Assembly: GCF_013343715.1 (NCBI RefSeq)
Contig: NZ_JABUNR010000001.1
Location: 372,001-436,000, forward strand
Reading direction: 5' to 3'
From: Mesobacillus harenae
Lineage (GTDB): Bacteria; Bacillota; Bacilli; Bacillales; Cytobacillaceae
Length of the DNA stretch: 64,000 nucleotides
The notes under the pieces were generated by a model. It had not been told where the DNA came from. It worked only from the letters and a program-made list of their open reading frames with translations, and ran no database searches. Made by a program: the position numbers and the translations under genes. The number at the start of each line of letters is the position of its first letter. The first letter of the stretch is position 1. This document shows positions 34,795 through 43,446 of this stretch, piece after piece.

Positions 34795-35562
34795 TCATAC
34801 AAACTTTACCCGTCTTGTTTCTACCTTGGCCTCTTGATAGGCTTGTGTCAGTCCATGTTTCATAATCTCCTCTTTTTGTACAGCTTTAAAGGGCAGGGAG
34901 ACATGTAGATCAGTTGTTAAAGGGAAAGTGGAAAGTTTAATAGTTTCTTGATTTGTCCACTCTGGGATTATGCGATGGAATTGAGCAAAAGCGAATTTCT
35001 GCGGAAAGCCGTTGCGATAAAAGGGATGTTCGTTTGCTTTATCAACTCCAGGTTTGTTAAGACAAATATATAAACTAATATTATCGCAAAATTTTAATAG
35101 ATCTAGGTGCTCATTGAGTTCTTTTTTCTGAATTGTATTTTCTTCTATCTCTAATTCTTTTAAGAGCATCTGTTGGCGCTGTATTTCTTCTTTCCAATAT
35201 TGCTTGCCTGCAGGATCTGTTGAGTTTTCTAGAAAGGACGCATAATGTAAGCTGCACAAAAGGCCTGCATACCCACTAATTTCGACTACCTCATCAATGC
35301 CTTTTTTATAAGAAGAGATTTTAGGCTCTAGCGGATAGTCCATGAAAGAATATGGTTTTCGATCATGGGAATTCCATAATGGGGATGCGTCTAGATTAAT
35401 CCAGCCACGATCATGCTGCCGGACAGCAAGAACTACTTCATTTTTCCGATGCAGACCTGGAAAGTCTTCTTCATTCCAGTACTCCGCCACTTCACCTGAT
35501 ACATTTGCATGATCATGCTGAGTTACCATGACAAAGTCTTGTTCCCGCTCAAATACAATCAT
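34795..35562 (-). CDS. DUF3891 family protein
   Basis: A 255-residue cytoplasmic protein recognised as DUF3891 by its start (IVFEREQDFVMVTQHDHANVSG) and the central QHDRGW and YAGLLCSLHYASF stretches. The conserved His/Asp pairs (THHDH-like QHDH and RQHDRGW) suggest a metal site of HD type; no function is established to my knowledge. AAAGGATTG lies before ATG 35562. Neighbours give no clear context. Confidence 0.8.
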   Translation of the reverse strand: MIVFEREQDFVMVTQHDHANVSGEVAEYWNEEDFPGLHRKNEVVLAVRQHDRGWINLDASPLWNSHDRKPYSFMDYPLEPKISSYKKGIDEVVEISGYAGLLCSLHYASFLENSTDPAGKQYWKEEIQRQQMLLKELEIEENTIQKKELNEHLDLLKFCDNISLYICLNKPGVDKANEHPFYRNGFPQKFAFAQFHRIIPEWTNQETIKLSTFPLTTDLHVSLPFKAVQKEEIMKHGLTQAYQEAKVETRRVKFV

Positions 35563-35670
35563 TTCATTTCAATCCTTTCTGTGGCTGATCTTTAAAAGTT
35601 TTGAAAGTGAGCGCTTTCTGGGTATGTCTAAAAATGAACTCTCAGGCATAGAAATAGGATGGAGCAATTA

Positions 35671-35997
35671 ATGCAAAGGGAGGGAAAGTATTTGTATTCA
35701 ACTAATCCTCATGCTAATTGGAATTATCCGGTCCCCGTGCCTCCAGGCTATTATTCCCATTCAGAAAAGCTTCCGCCGATGATGAATAGCATGTCTCCAA
35801 GTTATTCTATTGTGGCGGAACCTGTGTTCATGGACCATTTGTTAATACACCTGGAAGAAGACATCGAAGTTACTCTGACAAACGGCACTCTAAAAGGTAA
35901 GCTGGCAGGCGTTGCAGTTGATCATTTACAGCTTAATATAGACAAAGTTGCCTATCATGTTCGATTCCAGCATATTATGTTTTTCAGAAAGATATAA
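35671..35997 (+). CDS. Small DUF2642-like protein (possible spore-associated protein)
   Basis: About 108 residues. The N-terminal part (about 1-45) is rich in Tyr, Pro, Asn and Met, like spore-coat tails; the C-terminal half, from FMDHLLIHLEEDIEV, resembles DUF2642: a short beta domain (LKGKLAGVAVDHLQLNI) ending in a VRFQHIMFF strand. GGATGGAG (35656-35663) suits the ATG at 35671; an ATG at 35659 lies inside that site. A clear terminator follows. The coat link is an inference from composition. Confidence 0.6.
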   Translation: MQREGKYLYSTNPHANWNYPVPVPPGYYSHSEKLPPMMNSMSPSYSIVAEPVFMDHLLIHLEEDIEVTLTNGTLKGKLAGVAVDHLQLNIDKVAYHVRFQHIMFFRKI

Positions 35998-36003
35998 GGT
36001 AAG

Positions 36004-36039
36004 AACGATTTCCTTAGTAAAAGGAAATCGTTTTTTTTT
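36004..36039 (+). terminator. Terminator of the DUF2642-like gene
   Basis: AACGATTTCCTT pairs with AAGGAAATCGTT, followed by nine T. Confidence 0.92.
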
Positions 36040-36078
36040 GTGCTACTTTAATTAAAACTTTAAATCTGGAATCTCCCT

Positions 36079-36187
36079 ACATTTATCATTCCTAAGAAAA
36101 GGGTAGCTCCGCCGCTCATATATCTATGCGATTGTGATTAAGCGATTTAACAAGCTGGTTGCTTCCGGGTGTGTCAGCATACTGCCG
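36079..36187 (-). pseudogene. C-terminal remnant of a molybdopterin oxidoreductase
   Basis: On the minus strand this stretch reads YADTPGSNQLVKSL-NHNRIDI, then after a frameshift MSGGATLFLGMINV. It lines up with the last residues of the intact molybdoenzyme at 39463-41499 (YADIPGTKQLINSL-TPDRIAD-MGGGATFFSGRVNV), about 20 identities in 34 positions, with an in-frame TGA at the shift. Nothing of the rest of the gene is seen upstream or downstream, so only the 3' end survives. It is too diverged to be a fresh copy. Confidence 0.7.
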
Positions 36188-36324
36188 CTGTTTAAAAGGC
36201 GGTTTTTGGCTTATGTTGTTATCATAGCGATGGGGATAAGAGCAATAATAATTATTATAAGCATTTTAAACATGGAGAAGATTCTTTTAATCTAAAAGGT
36301 TTGCTGATTTGCTTTCTTAATCAA

Positions 36325-36369
36325 TTTACAAAATTTACACTATTAACAATCATTTTACAATCTTTTACA
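36325..36369 (+). promoter_or_regulatory. PhoP box array upstream of phoX
   Basis: Five TTTACA/TTAACA repeats begin at 36325, 36334, 36343, 36354 and 36364, spaced 9-11 bases. Bacillus PhoP binds direct TT(A/C/T)ACA repeats spaced about 11 bases at Pho regulon promoters. They end 80 bases before the phosphatase start codon. Confidence 0.7.
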
Positions 36370-36449
36370 CTAGCTTAATTCATTTCTTCCCTTTAATTAA
36401 TTATACTCTAATTGTTCTACTATAAAACTTGTAAGGGAGCTAACAATCA

Positions 36450-38069
36450 ATGGATCGTCGTTTATTCTTAACTTATGCAGGAAGCACGACAGCGGCATTA
36501 GTTGCTGCATCATCAGGGATTGGAGCATTAACAGGAAAAGCTATGACAGCAAATCATTTAATGAATGGACAACCATCTGGCAAAGGAAAGCCACTTACTG
36601 TTCCATTCAAACCCGTAGGGCGTTCTTGGGAAAATGAATTAGTTTTACCTGAAGGTTACAAGTACAACATTATTGCCTCATATGGTGATGTCATTAATTC
36701 AGAAGGCGAAATATTTGGAGATTCAGCTGATCTTACTGTATATTTCCCAATTGATAGTTTAGAAGGCGGTAATAATTCAGAAGAAGGACTCATCTGGGTT
36801 AACCATGAATTTCCAGAACCGGGAAACTACTTAAAACTGTTGGATATTAACGAAGCCTCTTTTAAAAAAGAGAATCTTGCTAATTACCCTAAGCTGCTGC
36901 AAATGCAAAAGGAAGCTGTTGGCGGCTCAGTAATCCACGTAAAAAAAGAAAAGGGAGAATGGCAGCTAGTAAAGAATGATACATACAACCGCCGTGTAGA
37001 TGGAACTACTTCTATCGAGTTAACTGGTCCTGCTCGCGGAAGCAAAGCAGTCAATGGTGCTGTAACTGTCGAGGGCTCTTTAGGAAATTGCAGTGGTGGA
37101 CAAACCCTCTGGAATACCGCTCTATCCTGTGAAGAAAATACTTTCTATGGAAGCTCATATGGTTGGCCAAATTTTGACGATACTCATTACGGCTGGGTGG
37201 TTGAAGTTGATGTGTTTGATCCAAAAAAACCTGTTCGAAAGCATACAGCACTAGGGCGATTCGCACATGAAAATACAGCTATGGGATTAACAGAGGACGG
37301 AAGAGTGGTCGTTTACATGGGTGACGATAAAAGGGATGAGTGCTTTTACAAATTTATCAGCAATAAAAAGTTTAATCCAAATAGCCGCGAACAAAATTTC
37401 GGACTTTTGGAAGAGGGAACATTATATGTTGCAAATCTTGGCAAGCAAAAATGGGTTGCCCTTGATTATGCATCCAACTCTTCTTTGAAGAATAAATTTA
37501 CCGACCAGGCTGATGTACTTACTAATGCACGCGATGCAGGACGTGTTGTTGGAGGAACTTTACTGGATCGTCCAGAAGATGTAGAAATCCATCCGCACGA
37601 CGGGAGTGTATTCTTAGCATTAACGAATAATTCAGCTCACGGAAATTTTCATGGTCAAATCGTGAGGTTTATGCCAGCAAACGGTGACCATGCTAGTGAT
37701 TCATTTACGTTTGAAGTGTTTGTTGCAGGGGGACAGCAAAGTGGTATTACGTGCCCTGATAACCTTCACTTTGACAGTAAAGGAAACCTTTGGGTAGTAG
37801 AGGATTTTGGTGCAACGGAAGATAATGTGTATGCAGCGTTTAAAAACTGCGGGGTGTTCATGATCCCAACTGATGGCAAAAATTACGGGGAAACCTTCCA
37901 ATTTGCTTCAGGTCCCAAAGGTTGTGAAGTGACTGGTCCTTGGTTAACTCCAGATGAGCGAACCCTGTTTTTGGACGTCCAGCATCCGGATACATGGAAT
38001 CCTTACCCTGGCTATGAATTCGGTCGTTCTTGTTTAGTTGCAGTACAGGGCGGTAGCTTTAGTAAGTAA
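36450..38069 (+). CDS. phoX: PhoX-type (DUF839) alkaline phosphatase, Tat-exported
   Basis: A 539-residue secreted phosphatase of the PhoX/DUF839 family, Ca/Fe-dependent in its studied members, which frees phosphate from organic esters. The N-terminus DRRLFLTYAG followed by an Ala-rich hydrophobic stretch (about 1-30) is a twin-arginine signal. Family segments include WVNHEFPEPGNY, ENTAMGLTEDGRVVVYMGDD, RPEDVEIHPHDGSVFLALTN and LTPDERTLFLDVQHP. TAAGGGAGC precedes ATG 36450. The next genes are a small metal-binding protein, tatA and tatC, the same logic as the phoD-tatAd-tatCd cluster of Bacillus subtilis, with PhoX in place of PhoD. PhoP boxes upstream imply induction by phosphate starvation. 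Confidence 0.9.
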   Translation: MDRRLFLTYAGSTTAALVAASSGIGALTGKAMTANHLMNGQPSGKGKPLTVPFKPVGRSWENELVLPEGYKYNIIASYGDVINSEGEIFGDSADLTVYFPIDSLEGGNNSEEGLIWVNHEFPEPGNYLKLLDINEASFKKENLANYPKLLQMQKEAVGGSVIHVKKEKGEWQLVKNDTYNRRVDGTTSIELTGPARGSKAVNGAVTVEGSLGNCSGGQTLWNTALSCEENTFYGSSYGWPNFDDTHYGWVVEVDVFDPKKPVRKHTALGRFAHENTAMGLTEDGRVVVYMGDDKRDECFYKFISNKKFNPNSREQNFGLLEEGTLYVANLGKQKWVALDYASNSSLKNKFTDQADVLTNARDAGRVVGGTLLDRPEDVEIHPHDGSVFLALTNNSAHGNFHGQIVRFMPANGDHASDSFTFEVFVAGGQQSGITCPDNLHFDSKGNLWVVEDFGATEDNVYAAFKNCGVFMIPTDGKNYGETFQFASGPKGCEVTGPWLTPDERTLFLDVQHPDTWNPYPGYEFGRSCLVAVQGGSFSK

Positions 38070-38146
38070 ATCATAACGCCGTCTTATGTTCGAAAGGTGT
38101 AGCTTGTTTTCCGCCTTTGATTATATGCAGGGAAGGAGCAATTTGC

Positions 38147-38344
38147 ATGATTCTCGTTTGTCAAAAACATGTGAAGGCCGCTTTAAAGATAATCGATCTC
38201 CCTCATGTTCAGTCGCTCTCAGAGCAAGATATTATTGAAAAAAAGGATTTATGTAAAATCTGCAGTGAAAAGCCAATCTACCAGCTTTTTAATTACTCCT
38301 TTCAGCCAAAAAGGAAGAGAGAACCGATATCAATAGGGGGTTAA
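38147..38344 (+). CDS. Small CxxH/CxxC protein (BA_5709-like family)
   Basis: A 65-residue protein with CQKH near the start (residues 5-8) and CKIC in the middle (about 36-39), the spacing of the small CxxH/CxxC protein family of Bacilli, presumably a zinc site. Function is unknown. GGAAGGAGC (38132-38140) sets ATG 38147 as start; the frame is open from 38117. It is located between phoX and tatA, with tatA only 5 bases behind, so it is very likely co-translated with tatA. Confidence 0.72.
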   Translation: MILVCQKHVKAALKIIDLPHVQSLSEQDIIEKKDLCKICSEKPIYQLFNYSFQPKRKREPISIGG

Positions 38345-38349
38345 GTTCG

Positions 38350-38556
38350 ATGCTTCAAAATATAGGCATACCAGGGTTAATACTTGTTCTCGTCATAGCT
38401 TTAATCATTTTTGGGCCTTCTAAATTGCCCGAACTTGGACGCGCAGTCGGATCCACCTTAAAGGAATTTAAGAAATCAACTAGAGAACTAGTTTCGTTTG
38501 AAGAGCCAGACAAGGAACAAAAAAACGGGAATGACAGAGAAGATAAGGGGATTTAG
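38350..38556 (+). CDS. tatA: Sec-independent translocase TatA
   Basis: A 68-residue Tat pore subunit: one N-terminal membrane helix (about 5-21), the hinge [16 protein letters not shown] with the invariant FG, an amphipathic helix (about 22-42), and a charged tail. In Bacillus subtilis TatAd-TatCd exports PhoD; here the partner is evidently PhoX, two genes upstream. AGGGGG precedes ATG 38350. Confidence 0.96.
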   Translation: MLQNIGIPGLILVLVIALIIFGPSKLPELGRAVGSTLKEFKKSTRELVSFEEPDKEQKNGNDREDKGI

Positions 38557-38624
38557 ACAGGGAAATATTTAAAAGGTGTAAGCAGGTGTGACGCTTGCAC
38601 CTTCTTTTTATAAAGGAGCTTATT

Positions 38625-39356
38625 ATGAAAAAAATTGAGATGGACTTAATTGGTCACTTTGAAGAATTGCGAATGCGGCTTATTTACATTCTGGGTACAT
38701 TTATTTTCCTATTTATTTTATCCTTTGTTTATGTTCAGGATATTTATCAATGGATAGTAAGGGACTTAACGGTAAAGCTTGCGATTCTTGGTCCCAGTGA
38801 TATCTTATGGGTATATTTAATTTTGGCAAGTGTAATTGCGGTTGCCGGGACGATCCCCATTGCTGCATACCAAATTTGGCTGTTTATCTGTCCTGCTTTA
38901 AAAGAAACTGAGCGCAAGATTACCCTGGCCTATATCCCAGCGTTATTTTTGCTGTTTATTTGTGGAGTTAGTTTCGGTTATTACGTCATTTTTCCTATTG
39001 TATTTAAATTTCTGGTCTCGTTAACTGGAGATATGTTCATGGAGTTTTTTACAGCCGAAAAATATTTTCAGTTTTTAATTCATATGACTCTTCCATTTGG
39101 ATTTTTGTTTGAACTTCCTGTCCTTATCATGTTTTTAACAAGTCTAGGTGTGCTAAACCCCTATCGTTTGAAGAAAATAAGAAAATATGCCTACTTTGTT
39201 TTAATTTTGACTGCAGTCCTCATTACTCCACCTGACTTCCTATCAGACGTATTGGTGATAATCCCGTTGATTTTTCTATATGAAAGCAGTGTAATTTTGT
39301 CGAAAGTGGTTTTTCGCCGGAAAATGAAAATGCAGCCGATCACAGTAAAAGAATAA
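38625..39356 (+). CDS. tatC: Twin-arginine translocase subunit TatC
   Basis: A 243-residue multispanning receptor for twin-arginine signals, with about six membrane helices. Signature stretches: HFEELRMRLIYI at the N-terminus, IWLFICPALKETERK in the first loop and the conserved FPFGFLFELPVL-type segment (LPFGFLFELPVLIMF, about 165-179). The frame is open from TTG 38595, but AAAGGAGC precedes ATG 38625. It forms the export unit with TatA and the PhoX cargo gene. Confidence 0.95.
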   Translation: MKKIEMDLIGHFEELRMRLIYILGTFIFLFILSFVYVQDIYQWIVRDLTVKLAILGPSDILWVYLILASVIAVAGTIPIAAYQIWLFICPALKETERKITLAYIPALFLLFICGVSFGYYVIFPIVFKFLVSLTGDMFMEFFTAEKYFQFLIHMTLPFGFLFELPVLIMFLTSLGVLNPYRLKKIRKYAYFVLILTAVLITPPDFLSDVLVIIPLIFLYESSVILSKVVFRRKMKMQPITVKE

Positions 39357-39404
39357 CCTTATGAAGGGGAAGAGTTCTGCAAAGGAAGGTAGCACTCCCA
39401 ACAT

Positions 39405-39436
39405 CCGCACAGTACTTTTCGTCTGTGCGGTTTAAA
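39405..39436 (+). terminator. Terminator after tatC
   Basis: CCGCACAG pairs with CTGTGCGG, followed by TTTAAATTT. Confidence 0.65.
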
Positions 39437-39462
39437 TTTGTTAATAGTGCAAGAAATTTTAG

Positions 39463-41499
39463 TTAGGACACACTAGGCTCCACATTTACCCTTCCTGAAA
39501 AAAATGTTGCTCCACCACCCATGTCGGCAATCCGATCAGGAGTCAGCGAATTAATAAGTTGTTTGGTTCCGGGTATATCGGCATATAGCCCCTGTGTAAC
39601 GGCAACTCCTGGAAGAACACTTTCTCCAACAGCTGCTCTCAGTTCGCATTCTCCCCTATGGTTCCATACCCGAATCCAATCTCCATCCATAATTCCAAGA
39701 GCTGCTGCGTCCTTAGCATGCATATGCAAACGTGGTTCTTTTTCAAGAGTGACATGCTTTTCATTATTTGAAAAAGTAGAATTTAAAAAGTTATGATTCG
39801 GGCCTGCCACAAACAGGAATGGAAGATCTCCATCATTCTCAAGCGGTGTATAAGTCGGCAATGCGGGATACCCGTCCCGTTCCATTTGTTTTGAATATAG
39901 CTCAATTTTTCCGCTTGGTGTCGAAAGTTTTTCAGAAAGCAGCGGTCTTACTTCCGCTTTTAAATATTGATGTTCAGCCAATTTTTCATAATCCATGCCT
40001 TCTAATCTTGGATGGTCGAGTGCCTGGTCAATCATTTCTGATTCTGTTTCATATAGGGCTTCTTCCTTGAAGTCCATGGCTTTTGCAAGCAGACGGAATA
40101 CCTCTACATTCGATTTGGATTCCCCATATTTTTCAATAACTGGCTGCTGAATCTGGAGATAATGATGCCAGTAAGATGTGTAGAAATCCGTATTCTCAAA
40201 TGAACTTGCCGCAGGAAGAACAATATCCGCGTATTGCGCCGTTTCGGTTAAAAATAAATCATGCACTACTGTAAAAAGATCCTCCCGTGCCAAACCTGTT
40301 CTGACCTTATTTCCTTCAGGAGTAACAACAGCTGGGTTAGTTCCATAAACAAATAGCGAACGAACTGGCCGATCAACTTCAAGAAGGGCTTGGCCCAGCA
40401 GGTTCATATTGATGATGCGGGTGTTTTTGTTTTCCAGCAACTCAGGCCGCTGCAATTTAACAGAATTATGGGCGAGATACCCGCCATTCCCCTTGATAGC
40501 CCCGCCGCCTTTTTTAAGCCATTGTCCGGTTAAGGCTGGAAGGCAGGAGATTGTACGGATACACATGCCTCCATTATCATGATGCTGTGGTCCATTTCCT
40601 ATCCTAATAAAGGATGGGGACGTTTTTCCATACAGCCTTGCTAGTTTAAAAATGTCTTCCACAGGTACTCCAGTTATGGCAGAAACCGTGTCAGGATCGT
40701 ATTGTTTTACATGTTCTTGCAGTTCCTCATGACCGACAGTATGTTCTTTCAGAAAAGCGGAGTCCGCCATATTTTCAGCGAATAAAATATGCATGACTCC
40801 GAGCGCGAGGGCGCTATCCGTCCCGGGCAGAATCGGAATAAACCAGTCGGCCATGCGGCTTGTTTGGTTTTTGTGTACATCAATGACAATAATTTTTGCC
40901 CCGTTTTTTCGTGCTTTCATCGCCAGGGCGACCTGATGCATATTTGTGCTGACGGCATTAATTCCCCAAAAGATGATAAGTTTTGAGTGAATCGTATCCT
41001 CCGGGTCGATACCAAAGCTGCCGCCCATCGTATACTTATAGCCAACAGAACCCGCTGAAGAACAAATCGACCGATCGAGCAGGGTGGCACCCAGGCGATG
41101 GAAAAAGCGGCGGTCCATCCCTTCAGCACTAAGGTTCCCCATATTCCCATAAAAGCTATAGGGCAGGATGCTTTCTGGGCCGCAGGTTTCGGTGAGATCT
41201 TTCCACTTGCAAGCGATCGTCTCAATCGCTTCACTCCAGCTGATTCGCTCAAATTGCCCTTCACCTTTTGCACCAATTCGTTTCATTGGGTACTTCAGGC
41301 GTTTAGGGTCATAAAGCCGTGCCGGTATATTTCGAACCTTATTGCATATATTGCCTTTTGTAACAGGATGGCTCGGATCACCCTGTATTCTTACTATTTT
41401 TCCGTCTTGCTTATGAACAAGCAGACCGCATTGATCCGGGCAATCCAATGAGCAGACGGAGGGGAAAACACCATTTTGTTGGTCTAGGTAAGATTGCAT
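39463..41499 (-). CDS. Molybdopterin oxidoreductase (YoaE-like)
   Basis: A 678-residue cytoplasmic molybdoenzyme with an N-terminal [4Fe-4S] motif, CSLDCPDQCG...CNKV (about Cys17, 21, 25, 52). The likely Mo-site segment is RSICSSAGSVGY (about 146-157). Pterin-binding segments GINAVSTNMH and the C-terminal dinucleotide-binding domain (GDWIRVWNHRGECELRA) are present. It belongs to the DMSO-reductase superfamily near Bacillus subtilis YoaE; electron donor and substrate are unknown. AAAGGAGACC precedes ATG 41499. No subunit partners sit beside it. A decayed relative of its 3' end lies at 36079-36187. Confidence 0.85.
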   Translation of the reverse strand: MQSYLDQQNGVFPSVCSLDCPDQCGLLVHKQDGKIVRIQGDPSHPVTKGNICNKVRNIPARLYDPKRLKYPMKRIGAKGEGQFERISWSEAIETIACKWKDLTETCGPESILPYSFYGNMGNLSAEGMDRRFFHRLGATLLDRSICSSAGSVGYKYTMGGSFGIDPEDTIHSKLIIFWGINAVSTNMHQVALAMKARKNGAKIIVIDVHKNQTSRMADWFIPILPGTDSALALGVMHILFAENMADSAFLKEHTVGHEELQEHVKQYDPDTVSAITGVPVEDIFKLARLYGKTSPSFIRIGNGPQHHDNGGMCIRTISCLPALTGQWLKKGGGAIKGNGGYLAHNSVKLQRPELLENKNTRIINMNLLGQALLEVDRPVRSLFVYGTNPAVVTPEGNKVRTGLAREDLFTVVHDLFLTETAQYADIVLPAASSFENTDFYTSYWHHYLQIQQPVIEKYGESKSNVEVFRLLAKAMDFKEEALYETESEMIDQALDHPRLEGMDYEKLAEHQYLKAEVRPLLSEKLSTPSGKIELYSKQMERDGYPALPTYTPLENDGDLPFLFVAGPNHNFLNSTFSNNEKHVTLEKEPRLHMHAKDAAALGIMDGDWIRVWNHRGECELRAAVGESVLPGVAVTQGLYADIPGTKQLINSLTPDRIADMGGGATFFSGRVNVEPSVS

Positions 41500-41707
41500 A
41501 AGAGGTCTCCTTTATTTCATCGTTACTAAAATCATAAAATAGTATGAAAAATCTAGCAATAGAAAAATTTTAGACTAGGTAGGGGGCAAGTACTGGGAAG
41601 TTTTTTCTTGGACTTGCTGCTGATAGTAGAATTGCCGTCGGAAGGGAGGTTTATAGTTTCTAGCAAATGCATTGATGCCGTGCCGCATTTTATAACATAG
41701 ACATAAA

Positions 41708-41736
41708 AAAGAAAGGCATCTATAAGGACGCCTCTC
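41708..41736 (-). terminator. Terminator of the GPH transporter gene
   Basis: On the minus strand AGGCGTC pairs with GATGCCT (one mismatch) and is followed by TTCTTTTTT. Confidence 0.55.
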
Positions 41737-41752
41737 GGGATTATATAAATAC

Positions 41753-43132
41753 TTAAACTTTTCCTTGTTTAAGCTCGGCTAAAATCTGCGGATATTGCTT
41801 ATCAAGCTTATACATCCACATAAGAATCGTTTGCAATACAGATAGAACGAAAGGAATGTAGATATTCAAAGCTAAAATCATGGTGGTAGCAGCTGCCGTT
41901 TGTTCTTCTGCGGCACCAACGTAGCCGCCAAAGGCAAGCATCCATCCAATTAGGGCTCCGCCAAGACCAGCTCCCACTTTCATTCCAAAGCTCGCAGCAC
42001 TATTGATCATACCTTCTGTTCGAAATCCGAACTTCCATTCTCCATATTCGGCCGTATCGTTGATCATTGCATATAAAAACATGATGACAGGAATTAGTCC
42101 AAATCCTTGTGTAACTGTTCCGATCAGGAAAATGGGGAGACTTGATGGGTCAATTACTTTAATAATCGATCCGAAAATTCCCAAAAAGGAAACAAACAAA
42201 GCGATATTGCGTTTTCCAAACCTTCCTACCAGTTTCGCCATAAAGAAGAACCCGATGATTGTTGGTAAGAATAGCAACAAGCCAATCAGTGAAAAATAAG
42301 ATGTGTTACCTAGTATATAGGTAGCATAATAGAGTCCCGCTCCTGCAAGCAGAGCATTAAGAGTATAAGCAATCACACAATAGCCAGTAATGATAAGCCA
42401 ATACTTGTTTGAAAATAAAGATTTTAAACCAGTTTTAAAGGGCAGGTCCCTTTTCTCTTTGCCGTCTGCAGAAGTGCCGACTCTTTCCTTAGTAGCTCGA
42501 AAAGCTAGAAAGCTAGTGACAGAAATAACAATACCACAAAAAACAGCCACAACGGTCCAGCCCATCTTCCCGCCAATTGCACCCGCAACCGGCTGTGCAA
42601 ATATGGTTATGAGCAGGGTGCTTAACATTGTGAAAATTCCGGTGTAAATATTGGTTAATGACCGTCCCTGAGGATCTTGGGTCATTAACCCCAGGAGTGT
42701 TTTAAACGGGATTGACATTGCAGTGTATATCAATATCAGCATAATATAAGTAACATAGGCATAAACGATTTTTCCTGTTGTTCCGATATCCGGAACGGAA
42801 AAAAGCAAAATCGTTGTAACGCCAAGTGGAATTCCCATCCAAAGGATCCATGGCCGTGCTTTGCCATGCTTGGATTTAGTCCGGTCAACTAGTGTTCCCA
42901 TCCCTATATCTGTTACACCATCGAAAAGGCGGACAACAAGCATAAGTGTACCAACCACGCCAGCTGAAATCCCAGCTACATCGGTATAATAGAATGTTAG
43001 AAAGGTTCCTACCAATGTCCACACTAAGATAATGCCAAAAAAACCAATTCCGTAATTCAACATTTCTTTGTGGCCAGGTTTCACTGAATCTGTCAGTTTT
43101 GTGTGAACGTCAAGCTGCTTTTCAGGTAACAT
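41753..43132 (-). CDS. GPH-family sugar:cation symporter
   Basis: A 459-residue, twelve-helix transporter of the glycoside-pentoside-hexuronide:cation family (MelB/XynB/YnaJ type). The family fingerprint RLFDGVTDIGMGTLVDRTKSKHGKARPW is complete, including the two Asp residues used for cation coupling. It imports a glycoside, pentoside or uronide; no sugar-hydrolase gene is beside it. The frame is open from ATG 43171, but TTAGGAGGAAG directly precedes ATG 43132, which I take. A cre-like site at 43165 suggests carbon catabolite repression. Confidence 0.87.
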   Translation of the reverse strand: MLPEKQLDVHTKLTDSVKPGHKEMLNYGIGFFGIILVWTLVGTFLTFYYTDVAGISAGVVGTLMLVVRLFDGVTDIGMGTLVDRTKSKHGKARPWILWMGIPLGVTTILLFSVPDIGTTGKIVYAYVTYIMLILIYTAMSIPFKTLLGLMTQDPQGRSLTNIYTGIFTMLSTLLITIFAQPVAGAIGGKMGWTVVAVFCGIVISVTSFLAFRATKERVGTSADGKEKRDLPFKTGLKSLFSNKYWLIITGYCVIAYTLNALLAGAGLYYATYILGNTSYFSLIGLLLFLPTIIGFFFMAKLVGRFGKRNIALFVSFLGIFGSIIKVIDPSSLPIFLIGTVTQGFGLIPVIMFLYAMINDTAEYGEWKFGFRTEGMINSAASFGMKVGAGLGGALIGWMLAFGGYVGAAEEQTAAATTMILALNIYIPFVLSVLQTILMWMYKLDKQYPQILAELKQGKV

Positions 43133-43164
43133 ATAGCTTCCTCCTAAGTTTTGGATAATCAAGT

Positions 43165-43178
43165 TGTACACGCTTACA
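43165..43178. promoter_or_regulatory. cre-like site (CcpA operator)
   Basis: On the minus strand TGTAAGCGTGTACA matches the catabolite-responsive element consensus TGWNANCGNTNWCA in 13 of 14 positions. It lies 33 bases before the GPH transporter start, consistent with repression by glucose. Confidence 0.55.
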
Positions 43179-43222
43179 TTTTTGTTCTCGTTTCCTCCTT
43201 AATAACTAGTAAGATTTCAATC

Positions 43223-43244
43223 ACATACTAACCATTCGGTATGT
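43223..43244. promoter_or_regulatory. Palindrome ACATAC-N10-GTATGT
   Basis: A TetR-operator-like inverted repeat about 90 bases before the GPH transporter gene, in the divergent region between it and the GNAT gene. No TetR gene is adjacent, so the regulator is unknown. Confidence 0.35.
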
Positions 43245-43446
43245 AATAATTATATACTATTTTTTTAGAAAATTAAATATTTTTAAAATAGTAATCTGTT
43301 CATCTTCACAAGGGAGGGGGAGGCAAAGAGAATTGTTGGGAGAGAAAGATTACTTTACTGTTTTTTTCTTTAAGTGGATAAGCTAACATCTAAGTAGTCC
43401 GCCTTGGGCAGGTTATCCGTCTATAGGATGAAGGAGGCTCTCAAAT

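Noticed and set aside
35600-35625. GAAAGTGAGCGCTTTC, possible cre site before the DUF2642-like gene
   Set aside because: The arms are symmetric but the spacing does not fit the CcpA consensus.
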